NCBI RefSeq assembly: GCF_003696265.1
Contig: NZ_RFFH01000019.1
Coordinates: 52,800-116,799 of the forward strand
Reading direction: 5' to 3'
Length of the DNA stretch: 64,000 bases
From: Nocardia stercoris
GTDB lineage: Bacteria > Actinomycetota > Actinomycetes > Mycobacteriales > Mycobacteriaceae
In this document: piece by piece, positions 35,776 through 43,905 of the stretch
Layout: every line of letters starts with the position of its first letter
How positions within the stretch are numbered: position 1 is the stretch's first letter
The notes under the pieces: model-generated
Databases searched by the model: none
What the model was told of the DNA's origin: nothing
Seen by the model: only the letters and a program-made list of their open reading frames with translations
Position numbers and translations under genes: made by a program

Positions 35776-36264
35776 ATGACCAGCTCTTTCGTGCCCCTGG
35801 GCGACCGCCCGCCCTTCCTGCTGCGCCGCCTCGGCGGTCATGTGGGGATGCGCTTCAAGGCCCTGCTGGCCCCGCTGGGGATCGAGCCGCGGCACTTCGG
35901 CCCGCTGCGGTTCCTGCACGCCGAACCGGGCAGCACGCAGCAGCAGGTCGGTGAGGCGCTCGGAATCCATCGCAACGTCATGGTCGGCGTGATCGACGAT
36001 CTGGAACGCGCCGGACTGGTCGAACGCCGCCGGCATCCGGCGGACCGGCGCGCCTACGCGCTGTACCCGCTGCCGCCGGCAACCCCGCTGCTCGCGGCCG
36101 CGGAGCGGGTCATGCAGTCGCTCGAGGACGAGCTGCTTGCCCCGCTGGACGCCGCCGAACGTGACCTGTTCCGAGATGCGTTGCGGCGCATATCGAACGC
36201 CAGCGGCGTGCCCGCAACGCTGCTGCCGGGGCTCGCCGACGGGTCCGGCGCGCCCGGATGTTGA
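35776..36264 (+). CDS. MarR-family regulator
   Basis: A 162-residue MarR-type dimeric repressor. The winged helix comprises STQQQVGEALGIHRNVMVGVIDDLERAGLVERR with the wing HPADRRAYALY. Helices at both ends form the dimer interface. It probably controls the divergent exporter and itself, releasing DNA when a pump substrate binds. ATG 35776 is chosen over GTG 35749 because the -10-like box would place the transcript start on this ATG. Confidence 0.85.
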   Translation: MTSSFVPLGDRPPFLLRRLGGHVGMRFKALLAPLGIEPRHFGPLRFLHAEPGSTQQQVGEALGIHRNVMVGVIDDLERAGLVERRRHPADRRAYALYPLPPATPLLAAAERVMQSLEDELLAPLDAAERDLFRDALRRISNASGVPATLLPGLADGSGAPGC

Positions 36265-36746
36265 CGCGCCCGTGCCCAGGACGCGATTGAGACTTCGCAC
36301 TTGTGTGTTCTGTTGCGCGGCGTGTGCTGCGAATTGCCAGTTTTATCCGACATTCGGAACCGGTCGGTTTTGTTGTGGCGTAGATAACGGCTCGCGTGAT
36401 TGTTGCGGGAGATCACATTCCGGGGGTGTGCAAAACGGCTAGCTCGACGTTCGCCGTGATAGCTGATAGGTTGCCAACAAACCTGAAATAAGCAGACCGA
36501 AGCATGCAAGTTCACTGAGGTTGATGCTTGAACTAAGCGCTGGACCTAGTCGAACGGTCTGTTTCCTGGGCTGATTGCCAGAGTTGTGCTTGTTTAGAGG
36601 AATCACACCCGTGATATTCGCCGGTGTCTGTCCGTAGCTGGCAAACCTCGCCTACACTCGGTGCCATCGGCGGCCGACGCGTGTTCTGCGACATTGCGCG
36701 TTCCGGCCCGGACCGGGTTCTCGTGCGAGATGGGATTGTGAGACAA
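36265..36746. promoter_or_regulatory. AT-richer intergenic region before the first flavohaemoglobin
   Basis: No gene is supported in these 480 bases. Base composition is clearly less GC-rich than the flanks, as expected for a regulated promoter or a junction left by rearrangement. AGGTT/AACCT half-sites occur near 36468-36484, and a TACACT -10-like box near 36652. Confidence 0.4.
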
Positions 36747-37916
36747 ATGGATTCGCAGACGATCGCATTGATCAGAACGACGTTCAAGGCGGTTGCTGCA
36801 GAAGACGACGGCCCCGAACGCCTAGCCCGCTCGTTCTACGCAATTCTCTTCACCGACTACCCCCAGGTACGGGACTTCTTCCCCGCGGCACTCGACGCGC
36901 AACGCGACCGGCTGGTCAAGGCCATCGGATACGCCGTGGACCGCTTGGAGGAGCCCGAGGCGCTGCTCCCTTTTCTGGCGCAACTCGGCCGTGACCACCG
37001 GAAATACGGTATTACCGGGGAACACTACGTGGCGGTCAGCAAGTCGCTGCACACAGCGCTGAAGGCCTTCGCGGGCACCGAGCTGTGGACCGACGACGTC
37101 GACAAGGCGTGGGCGGAGGCGATCGGACTGATCTCCGACACCATGGTGGAGGCGGCCGATCGGGAGACCACACCCCCGATCTGGACCGGCACCGTCGTGG
37201 AACACCGTGAGGTCCTTCGCAATCTGGCGATCGTCAGGCTGCAGCTCGACCAGCCGATGGCCTACGCGGCCGGCCAGTACCTCAGCGTGCAGATCCCGTC
37301 CCGGCCCCGGATGTGGCGCTACATGTCGCCCGCGACTCCGGCAAGTCCCAACGGGGAGATCGAGTTTCACGTCCGCGGCGTGACCGGCGGCTGGGTCAGC
37401 CCGGCCATGGTGGGCCACACCAGGATCGGCGACAAGTGGCAATTCGGTTCCGCGCTGGGCGGTTTGGGCGTGCCGCGCAACACCCGCCGCAAGCTGCTGA
37501 TGATCGCCTGCGGCACCGGCATCGCGCCGCTGCGCGCCCAGCTGATGGCCATGACGCAGCGCCGCTCGAATCCGATGACCCACCTGTTCGTCGGCGGCCA
37601 CTTCCCTTGCGACCTCTACGATCTGGAGATGCTCAGCCGGATGGCGATGGTCAATCGCTGGCTGACCGTCACGCCCGTCGTAGAGAACGACGAAAACCCT
37701 TGGTGGTACTTCGGTTCCGGTGAATCGCCGGACGGCTTCCCGAACATCGAACCACTGCGGATCGGCCAGATCGGCAAGGTGGTGGCCGATTACGGCCCGT
37801 GGGCCGACCGCGACGTCCAGATCGTCGGCTCACCCTCGATGGTGCAGACCACCAAGTTCCGCCTCATGGCCGCCGGCACCCCCGCCGAGCACATCCGCCA
37901 CGACCCGCTGTTCTAG
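36747..37916 (+). CDS. Type II flavohaemoglobin (Rv0385-like)
   Basis: A 389-residue protein with an N-terminal globin domain (1-135): B10 Tyr31, CD1-region Phe44/45, Gln52 and proximal His84 in GRDHRKYG. A ferredoxin-reductase module follows, with FAD motif RMWRYMSPA and NAD-binding CGTGIAPLRA. This is the unusual class represented by M. tuberculosis Rv0385, for which D-lactate dehydrogenase-type activity rather than NO dioxygenase has been reported. ATG 36747 places the globin helix at the start; an upstream GTG is possible. A paralogue lies inverted at 42474. It converges with the toxin operon, 13 bp away. Confidence 0.85.
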   Translation: MDSQTIALIRTTFKAVAAEDDGPERLARSFYAILFTDYPQVRDFFPAALDAQRDRLVKAIGYAVDRLEEPEALLPFLAQLGRDHRKYGITGEHYVAVSKSLHTALKAFAGTELWTDDVDKAWAEAIGLISDTMVEAADRETTPPIWTGTVVEHREVLRNLAIVRLQLDQPMAYAAGQYLSVQIPSRPRMWRYMSPATPASPNGEIEFHVRGVTGGWVSPAMVGHTRIGDKWQFGSALGGLGVPRNTRRKLLMIACGTGIAPLRAQLMAMTQRRSNPMTHLFVGGHFPCDLYDLEMLSRMAMVNRWLTVTPVVENDENPWWYFGSGESPDGFPNIEPLRIGQIGKVVADYGPWADRDVQIVGSPSMVQTTKFRLMAAGTPAEHIRHDPLF

Positions 37917-37929
37917 AACGGCAGCTGCG

Positions 37930-38358
37930 TCACCAGGTCCGACGTCTCGGCTCGGCCGGTGGAGCGGGGTGCACGGGTGCGCGGGTCGCATCCGTGGCTG
38001 CGCGAAGCCGTTGGGCTGCAAGCGGATCGACGGCGGCGATCCGGTCCTGGAGCTCTCGCTGTGCCTCCCGCAGACCGGCGTAGTAGGTGTCGGCCTGCGC
38101 GGCCGCCTGCTGTGCGGCTCGGTGTGCCAGCTCGACAATGGTGCGGCCCAGCCACTCTCGGCTGACTCCGGCCGTAGTCGGGCCGAGCTGCACATCGGTC
38201 ACCGCGCCGGTCGCGTTGGCACGGACACGAACCGACCCGTCGCGGGAACTGGCCTCGCCCTCGATCCGGGCCACCTGTGCCGCGGTCTCTCGCACAGTGG
38301 TGACATGGGCCTCGAATTGCCGGGTGACGGCATCGAGATCGACAGGGCCGGAGTTCAT
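37930..38358 (-). CDS. YbaB/EbfC-like protein of the toxin operon
   Basis: A 142-residue protein with a YbaB/EbfC-like pattern: helix, a beta region (GSVRVRANATGAVTDVQLG), then a long helix rich in Ala/Gln/Arg and a Pro-rich tail. YbaB-like proteins often sit beside WXG100 genes in Nocardia and mycobacteria; their role there is unclear (chaperone or DNA-binding). The ATG overlaps the preceding stop by 4 bp, making it the last gene of the operon. Confidence 0.65.
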   Translation of the reverse strand: MNSGPVDLDAVTRQFEAHVTTVRETAAQVARIEGEASSRDGSVRVRANATGAVTDVQLGPTTAGVSREWLGRTIVELAHRAAQQAAAQADTYYAGLREAQRELQDRIAAVDPLAAQRLRAATDATRAPVHPAPPAEPRRRTW

Positions 38359-39200
38359 TCGAGTTGCTCCATGGCGGTCTTCACCCAGTCGCGAACCTGC
38401 TCGTTGGGGTCGTCGGCGTAGCGGGCGATCAGGGGTAGGGTGTCGTCGGCCTCGGCGAGGATGAGCGCCTGAATCGCGTATTGGCGCGTGCCGGGGTAGG
38501 CGAGTTCGTCAACGGCTCGCTGAATGGCTTCCGGTGTCTTGGACCGGCCGAGGTAGGGCAGGAGCGCGGCGCGGGCGCTGTCGTCGGTCAGCTCATCGAA
38601 CAGCGCGAGGATCTCCGGATAGTTCTCTGGTCCAGCGATCACCTCCAGAGCCTGGGCGGCATACGACTCGAGCCCACTGCGGATCGATGGATCGCGCCGG
38701 AGTTGGGCTATGACCGCGGCAATGGCCTCTTGATCGCCGTAAACTGCCGGATCTGCCAGTTTGCGCAACAGGCCGGCTCGGACACTGTCTCGGTGCCGTG
38801 TCTCCGGGCCGGGAATCTTCTGCTCCAGATTCCGTAGCCAGTCGACCAGGATGGGTATCGACTCGGGCTCCGTACCGGAGTACTTCTGCAGATCCCCCAC
38901 GGTGTAGATACGTACACCGACCGCCGCGAGCTCGCGGGCGAGCCGCATCTCGAACCCGCGTTGACCATCGACATACCGCGGGGGCAGGTTGTCCAGCCAG
39001 TCATCGCCCTCCGGCATGCCGGGATAGTTCGATCCCGACCACTTCGGTTGCTGCGGCTCCTCGTTCAGCTTCTCCTTCGCTCGCGCTCGCGCGGCGGCCG
39101 CGGCTTCGGCGATACTCTCGGTTCCGCTCTCGATCCGCGAGATCTGTGTGCGCAAGGCACGCAGAACCGCAGCTTCATCGTTCTGCCCGTCAGTGGTCAT
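38355..39200 (-). CDS. HEAT-repeat-like probable immunity protein
   Basis: This 281-residue soluble protein has an N-terminal coiled coil (about 1-45) and a middle with SNYPGMPEGDDWLDNLPP. From about residue 120 to the end are repeated helix pairs in HEAT style (RAGLLRKLADPAVYGDQEA, PYLGRSKTPEAIQRAVDEL, PLIARYADDPNEQVRDWV). It starts 11 bp inside the end of the toxin gene, so translation is coupled, as is typical for a cognate immunity protein. It is acidic, fitting a nuclease inhibitor. The immunity role is inferred from position only. Confidence 0.65.
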   Translation of the reverse strand: MTTDGQNDEAAVLRALRTQISRIESGTESIAEAAAAARARAKEKLNEEPQQPKWSGSNYPGMPEGDDWLDNLPPRYVDGQRGFEMRLARELAAVGVRIYTVGDLQKYSGTEPESIPILVDWLRNLEQKIPGPETRHRDSVRAGLLRKLADPAVYGDQEAIAAVIAQLRRDPSIRSGLESYAAQALEVIAGPENYPEILALFDELTDDSARAALLPYLGRSKTPEAIQRAVDELAYPGTRQYAIQALILAEADDTLPLIARYADDPNEQVRDWVKTAMEQLE

Positions 39201-40527
39201 CGTTGTCGTCCAGCTCTTTTCTGACCAATTGGATCTGACCGGTATCGATCAAATGCTGGATATCTGGGTCGTTGATCTGGGTTCGATGATCGGTAACAAG
39301 TATCATGCTGTACCCCTGGGACTGGGCGTAGGCCGTCTCCAGCTTGATTTGGTTGATCGAGCGGTCGTCCAGCTTGTTTGCGTTCTTGACCTCCACCACC
39401 TGGCGATCGATGTCATCGACGTAGTCTGGGTAGATCGCCTGTCCAGCGATATCGACTCGTTTCGGAGTGTATCCATCGGGTATACCGGCCCGCCGTTCGC
39501 CTTCTTTGCCCGCGTCCCGGTTGTCGCTGTCGTCCCTGTTCCGGATCGGGTTCGCGTTGCGCGGGGTCCGGTCCAGGATCGAGGACAGGAACTGCACATC
39601 ACCGGTTGCGGTCGAATAGATCCCCTGGCAGTTCCCGATCGCCTCGGCGATCTTGTCGTTGATCTCCTTCAGTGCGGCGTCGATCTGTGATGCGTACGCG
39701 ACCTTGGTAGCCTCATCGAGCTTGTCGATGGCCGGTTCGAGCCAGCGCTGCATGAATCCGGGGAGCTTCTTCAGAGCCAAGCGGTCGGCTTCGTACGACA
39801 GGGAGATCAGATACAGCAGCTGCAGCGAGAACGTGATGTCGTTCCGGTTGGCATCGGAGATGGTGCCGACAGCCTTGCAGGCGGTCTCCAGGTAAGTGCC
39901 GAGCTCGCCGGCGTCGTGCAGAGCGAAGTGAACATTGTTGATCTCGTCGATTATCCCGCTGACCTCGGGGTCCTTCTTCTCGTCATCCGACCATTTCAAC
40001 AGTGCGAACGATTTCATGGTGTCGGCGTTGATCTTCGTGGTTCGGCCCCAGTTCCCGAAGTCGGTGCCGGCCTGGGTTATCCGAGTGGGATCGCTGTCTG
40101 CCCACGGATGTACGACGAGCCCCGTGATCAGATCCCAATGTTCGGGAGTGTCTTGAAGTCCGCCCGCCGCGTACTGGGACGGGTGGAGGTTGATATCGAG
40201 GCTCGTGCCCTGTGGCGGTGCCGGGGTGGGCTGGTTCGCGGCCGGGTTGTTGTGATTCTCGGCATTTGCATGATTCAGCCCGGCCTGGTGAATCTGATAG
40301 GCGAGTTCTCGGGCCGCCATGGCGCTGGTCGACGCCACCTCGAAGATGTCGGATGCGGCTTGGTCGTAGTTCTGTCCCCAGGTCGTGCCACCCGGAGCAT
40401 AACTCCCGGCCGAATTCGACACGGTCAGATTCTTGTCCAGGTCCCGCAGCTTCTGTTCGGTATCCCGGCTGGCAAAGGCGAGTTGCCGGGCGGCGTTGTA
40501 ATACGACTCCGGATCGATGTCCGTCAC
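39190..40527 (-). CDS. Type VII-secreted toxin with a PD-(D/E)XK nuclease domain
   Basis: This 445-residue protein has an N-terminal helical ESX-like domain (about 1-95) with a WG turn (TTWGQNYDQAA), then a Pro-rich hinge and a large helical middle (130-300). The C-terminal domain of about 100 residues has GKEGERRAGIP, PD at 367-368, and Glu379-Val-Lys381 (VVEVKNAN), then a helix with QIKLETAYAQSQGYSMILV. This matches the Tox-REase-7 class of polymorphic toxin nucleases. GTG 40527 overlaps the WXG-like stop by one base. No strict YxxxD/E secretion signal was found. DNA or RNA cleavage in rival cells is inferred. Confidence 0.75.
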   Translation of the reverse strand: MTDIDPESYYNAARQLAFASRDTEQKLRDLDKNLTVSNSAGSYAPGGTTWGQNYDQAASDIFEVASTSAMAARELAYQIHQAGLNHANAENHNNPAANQPTPAPPQGTSLDINLHPSQYAAGGLQDTPEHWDLITGLVVHPWADSDPTRITQAGTDFGNWGRTTKINADTMKSFALLKWSDDEKKDPEVSGIIDEINNVHFALHDAGELGTYLETACKAVGTISDANRNDITFSLQLLYLISLSYEADRLALKKLPGFMQRWLEPAIDKLDEATKVAYASQIDAALKEINDKIAEAIGNCQGIYSTATGDVQFLSSILDRTPRNANPIRNRDDSDNRDAGKEGERRAGIPDGYTPKRVDIAGQAIYPDYVDDIDRQVVEVKNANKLDDRSINQIKLETAYAQSQGYSMILVTDHRTQINDPDIQHLIDTGQIQLVRKELDDNDDH

Positions 40528-40823
40528 TAGCTGCTCCAGCCGAACATCTTGCGGTTGGCCTCCCGGGCATCGGCATAGTTGTGCCGGCAGGTCTCGACCT
40601 GCTGCCGCAGGGCTTTCAGCTTGTCGAGATACTGCGCGGAGTCGGTCTGCCAGTCGTCGTGGGCGTCGGTGAACGCATCTGCGGCGGCGCCGGAGTAGTC
40701 GTCTGTGAGCCCGCTCGCGGTGGTGCGAACGGCCGTGAGGTGGCTCTCGACTGCGGAGATGCGCTGGTCGAGATTGCTGATGAACTGCTCCATCGCGGGC
40801 AGGTCGTAGCTGAAGCGGGCCAC
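40527..40823 (-). CDS. WXG100-like helical-hairpin protein (second)
   Basis: A 98-residue protein of two helices around a turn reading YSGAAADAF, where YSG replaces the classic WXG. Helix heptads are clear (FISNLDQRISAVESHLTAV and YLDKLKALRQQVETC), and it ends KMFGWSS. It starts at GTG 40823, 7 bp after the upstream WXG100 stop, and overlaps the toxin start. It probably pairs with the first WXG100 protein or with the toxin's ESX domain to present it for type VII secretion. Confidence 0.75.
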   Translation of the reverse strand: MARFSYDLPAMEQFISNLDQRISAVESHLTAVRTTASGLTDDYSGAAADAFTDAHDDWQTDSAQYLDKLKALRQQVETCRHNYADAREANRKMFGWSS

Positions 40824-40830
40824 GGCCGAC

Positions 40831-41160
40831 TCACCCCCGGTCGAGCGGCGGCAGATCGAGACCGAGTTTTCCTATCCCGCTCGCGAAGTCGGCATCCTGG
40901 CCGGTGAAGGCATTCGCCGACGTCCGAAGGTTCTGCGCGAATCCGGCGAGCTGATCGGTGTGGGCGCCCAGTTCGGTGTGCAGGGTGTCCCAGGATGTGG
41001 CGATCAGATCCGCTGCCGCACCCTGCCACGTGTCCTGGAGGTCGGAGTGGTCGGTATGGATCCGCCCCAGCTCGTATCGGATGTCGCCGTGCAGCTGCGT
41101 CAGTGCCTGGTCGGCGTGACGCAACTTCTCCGGATCGACCTTCAGCGTACTGTCGTCCAC
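40831..41160 (-). CDS. WXG100 protein (first)
   Basis: A 109-residue protein with a canonical WXG turn (WQGAAADLI) between two amphipathic helices, and a glycine-rich tail with GIGKLGLDLPPL. GTG 41160 is set by the AAGGGGAT ribosome site; an earlier start would add an unrelated N-terminus. First gene of the five-gene operon WXG100, WXG-like, toxin, immunity, YbaB-like. No type VII export machinery is encoded in the window, so it must use a system elsewhere. Confidence 0.8.
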   Translation of the reverse strand: MDDSTLKVDPEKLRHADQALTQLHGDIRYELGRIHTDHSDLQDTWQGAAADLIATSWDTLHTELGAHTDQLAGFAQNLRTSANAFTGQDADFASGIGKLGLDLPPLDRG

Positions 41161-41205
41161 GGTATCCCCTTCCCCTACAGATCGCCCGCCCGAAGGAAGT
41201 CGCAC

Positions 41206-41628
41206 ATGGACTGGAGAAGCACCGCGTCGCGACGCGCCCAGGACGATCTGGACAATCTGCTGCGGGACAGTTTAACGCTGGCAGGTGAATCACTCGGCGC
41301 CACAAGATCGTTCGCGCCGTTCATGCTGGTTATCGGCGTGGACGGCAGCAAGCAGCTGCGCCGGTTCGAGGCGGAAGGGGCCGACGAGAACACGATTCGC
41401 GACACGTTGACGATGGATCGGGATCCGCGCGAGTTGCGGGCGCGCGCAACGGTATACGACGTGACGGCGCGGCAGCCGTTTCCTGGAGATGCGATCAAGG
41501 TGGCCGCGGAACATGTCGAGGGGGTTGCCATCGATCTGTTGGTTCCCTATGTCGTCGACCAGGAATCGGTGCGCATCGACATGAACAGTGCTTACGCCGC
41601 GGTGGCGCCGGCGCGATTGTGGGGGTGA
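41206..41628 (+). CDS. Hypothetical protein divergent from the toxin operon
   Basis: A 140-residue soluble protein with no recognisable motif. It has an amphipathic N-terminal helix (SRRAQDDLDNLLRDSLTLAG), then alternating strands and helices (FAPFMLVIGVDGSKQLRRF, LRARATVYDV) and VAIDLLVPYVV near the end. ATG 41206 has GAAGGAAG upstream. Its promoter must share the 45-bp gap with the WXG100 operon, suggesting joint regulation. It could be an accessory or second immunity factor, but nothing in the sequence shows this. Confidence 0.65.
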   Translation: MDWRSTASRRAQDDLDNLLRDSLTLAGESLGATRSFAPFMLVIGVDGSKQLRRFEAEGADENTIRDTLTMDRDPRELRARATVYDVTARQPFPGDAIKVAAEHVEGVAIDLLVPYVVDQESVRIDMNSAYAAVAPARLWG

Positions 41629-41647
41629 AGGGCTCCGACCTCGGCGC

Positions 41648-42430
41648 TCAAACCCCTTCGTAGCGAATGGCTTCCGCCGGGGTTCCGGTGTCGATCAGTC
41701 GTTTGACGGTGGCGCGGGTCATGCCGGGGGAGCCGCAGACCAGGACCTGGTGTCGGGTGAGCGGGCCCATGTCGCCGACCACGTCGGCGAGTGTTCCCTC
41801 CAGCATCTCGTCGGGCTCGAAACCGATGTCCACCCGGCAACTTTCGAACCAGGGGTCCACCCAGCCCGGGTCCACGGGTGTCTCGACCACGGGAACGACT
41901 GTGAGCCAAGGGAATCGGCCCTCCAGCAGGAACAGCATGTCGGAGGCGTAGAGGTCGCGGGGCGTCGCGCCGCCGACGAAGAGGGTGGTGCGGGGCGGGA
42001 TCGACCAGCGCGAGATGTCGAGCACCAGCGCCACCAGCGGCGCCAGACCCGTTCCGCCCGCGATCATCACGACATCGCGGCCGTCCGGGGCGACGCTCAG
42101 CCAGCCCGCCGGATCGGAGATCAGCCACTGGTCGCCGGGGCGGGTGTCGGCCACGATCGAGCCGCTGCACCAGCCGCCGGGCACGGTCCGCACATGGAAT
42201 TCCAGCTTGCCGTCCAGTGACGGCGGCATGGCCGGCGACAGCCGGCGGCGCAGGGTCGGATGCCCGGGCACCCGCACCTCGACCGACTGTCCGGCCGCGA
42301 ACGGCACGAACTCGCCGATCAGGCGGATCACCGCCAGATCTTGGCGCAGCCGGTGGTGGCCCACCACGGTGGACGTCCACTCCTGCCCATCGATCCGGAT
42401 CTCCCCTGTCTGGTCCGGGCCGAGAGTCAC
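41648..42430 (-). CDS. Globin-less flavohaemoglobin-type reductase
   Basis: A 260-residue protein aligning with the reductase part of the neighbouring flavohaemoglobins: W(T/H)xxVVGHHR start, FAAGQSVEV, FAD region RRRLSPAMPP, NAD-binding AGGTGLAPL, FVGGATPRDLYASD, VCGSPGM. The globin domain is absent, and the FAD-motif tyrosine of the paralogues (RYMSPA, RYLSPA) is replaced by Arg. GTG 42430 with AAGGTGG upstream shows a designed start, not a simple truncation. It lies 43 bp after the flavohaemoglobin gene on the same strand and may reduce it or another acceptor. Confidence 0.75.
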   Translation of the reverse strand: MTLGPDQTGEIRIDGQEWTSTVVGHHRLRQDLAVIRLIGEFVPFAAGQSVEVRVPGHPTLRRRLSPAMPPSLDGKLEFHVRTVPGGWCSGSIVADTRPGDQWLISDPAGWLSVAPDGRDVVMIAGGTGLAPLVALVLDISRWSIPPRTTLFVGGATPRDLYASDMLFLLEGRFPWLTVVPVVETPVDPGWVDPWFESCRVDIGFEPDEMLEGTLADVVGDMGPLTRHQVLVCGSPGMTRATVKRLIDTGTPAEAIRYEGV

Positions 42431-42473
42431 TGTGCCACCTTTACATTCGGACTTCGTATGTTGGCCGTCCAGG

Positions 42474-43634
42474 TCAGACCGGGTCGGCGCTGATGAGATG
42501 GTCGGGGGTGCCGACCGCCAGCAGGGCCCGCCGCGTGTCCTCGATCATGCGTTTCGATCCGGCGATCTGGATCTGGCGATCCGACCAGGAACCGAAACTG
42601 GCCACTACCGCGCCCAGGTTACCGATGAGCCGGCGGTGCATGCCGAACGGCGGATCCGACGGCGGATACGGGTGCCACCACGGATTCGAGGCGTTCTCGC
42701 ACACCGGCACGATCGTGAGCCACGGATTGCTCAACGACAGCTGCCACATGTTCTCCACGTCGTAGAGATCGCACGGGTAGCGGCCGCCGATGAAGAAGTG
42801 CACTCGCGGGTTGACGCCGCGTTTGGCCAGGTCGATCAGTTCGCAGCGCAGCGGGGCGACCCCGGTGCCGGAGCCGATCAGCAGGACGTCGCGCCCGCTC
42901 TCGCGGTCCACGTGCAGGCCGCCGAGCGGTCCGGCGATCTTCCATTCGTCGCCGACCTGGACTTCGTTGATCATGGCCGGGCTGACCCAGCCGCTGCGCA
43001 CCTTGCGGATGTGGAATTCGATCTCGCCGTACGGGTTGGTCGGGATGGCCGGCGACAGGTACCGCCACATGTTCGGCCGCTGCGGAATCGACACCGGCAC
43101 GTACTGTCCGGCCTGATAGGGGATGGGCGACTCCGACTGGAGCCGCACGATCGCCAGGTCGTCGAGGACCTTGCGGTGTCCCACGACGCGCGCGTGCCAG
43201 TACGGCGGCGACTTGTCGGAGTTGGCGCCGATCGCCATGGACGCCGAGATCAGGATGGTGATGTCACGCCAGCCGTCGTCCAGTTCGCGATTCCAGCCGG
43301 CGGGGCCGTGGTAGGTCCGCAGCCCGTTGAGCAGAGCCTGCCCGGCCAGGTCGTAGTGGGCGGCGACGACACCGTATTTACGGTGGTCGCGGCCCAGCTG
43401 TTCGAGGAAGGTCTGCGCGCGCCCGAAGTCCTCGAGATTGTCCAGGACGTACTGCACGGCCGCGCACAGCTTGCGCGGCTGCATGTCGAGTGCGGGCGGG
43501 AACAGCTCACGGAGGCTGGGGTTCTCGGCGAACAAGTGCCCGTAGAAGGCGCCGATGAGGCGTTCCGGACCCTGTGGAGCGTCGACCACCGCCCGGAAAT
43601 TGGCGCGGACCAGCGCAGCAGAACGCGCATCCAC
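42474..43634 (-). CDS. Type II flavohaemoglobin, clpB-linked copy (Rv0385-like)
   Basis: A 386-residue globin-reductase fusion. It has Tyr31, Phe45, Gln52 and proximal His84 (GRDHRKYG) at the same numbers as the copy at 36747. The FAD motif is NMWRYLSPA and the NAD motif GSGTGVAPL. Its place next to clpB and divergent from it matches Rv0385 in M. tuberculosis, so this is the likely orthologue. GTG 43634 has AAAGGAAG upstream. It shares a 271-bp control region with clpB. Confidence 0.85.
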   Translation of the reverse strand: MDARSAALVRANFRAVVDAPQGPERLIGAFYGHLFAENPSLRELFPPALDMQPRKLCAAVQYVLDNLEDFGRAQTFLEQLGRDHRKYGVVAAHYDLAGQALLNGLRTYHGPAGWNRELDDGWRDITILISASMAIGANSDKSPPYWHARVVGHRKVLDDLAIVRLQSESPIPYQAGQYVPVSIPQRPNMWRYLSPAIPTNPYGEIEFHIRKVRSGWVSPAMINEVQVGDEWKIAGPLGGLHVDRESGRDVLLIGSGTGVAPLRCELIDLAKRGVNPRVHFFIGGRYPCDLYDVENMWQLSLSNPWLTIVPVCENASNPWWHPYPPSDPPFGMHRRLIGNLGAVVASFGSWSDRQIQIAGSKRMIEDTRRALLAVGTPDHLISADPV

Positions 43635-43834
43635 TGTCGAGCAGCTTCCTTTCTGTCTATCCGGTACGGCGGGATACCGCCGAACTTGTGTCAAGTATCC
43701 CTGAAACCGGCCGGGCTGCACGGTAATGGACCGAACGGCATACCCACCGGTATGGACGATGAAACGCGGGCTTGCGGGCGTAGCGTTGATCACCGAACGA
43801 ATCGGGCTTCCGGCGCTCCCGGAAATTTGGCAGA

Positions 43835-43855
43835 CTTGAGCGGAACAGACTCAAC
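43835..43855 (+). promoter_or_regulatory. HspR operator (HAIR) upstream of clpB
   Basis: CTTGAGC (43835-43841), seven bases, ACTCAAC (43849-43855) matches the HspR consensus in 12 of 14 arm positions. It lies 51 bp upstream of clpB, as in mycobacteria and Streptomyces. It may also affect the divergent flavohaemoglobin gene. Confidence 0.85.
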
Positions 43856-43905
43856 TTCTACCGCGTTGCACTGTTGCGATACAACCGACGAGCAGGAAGG
43901 TGACA

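Noticed and set aside
36265..36746. Possible tRNA or small RNA in the AT-richer gap
   Set aside because: No cloverleaf, anticodon stem or strong terminator could be drawn.
36624..36746. N-terminal extension of the first flavohaemoglobin
   Set aside because: The extra 41 residues are not globin-like, while MDSQTIALIR aligns exactly with the start of the paralogue.
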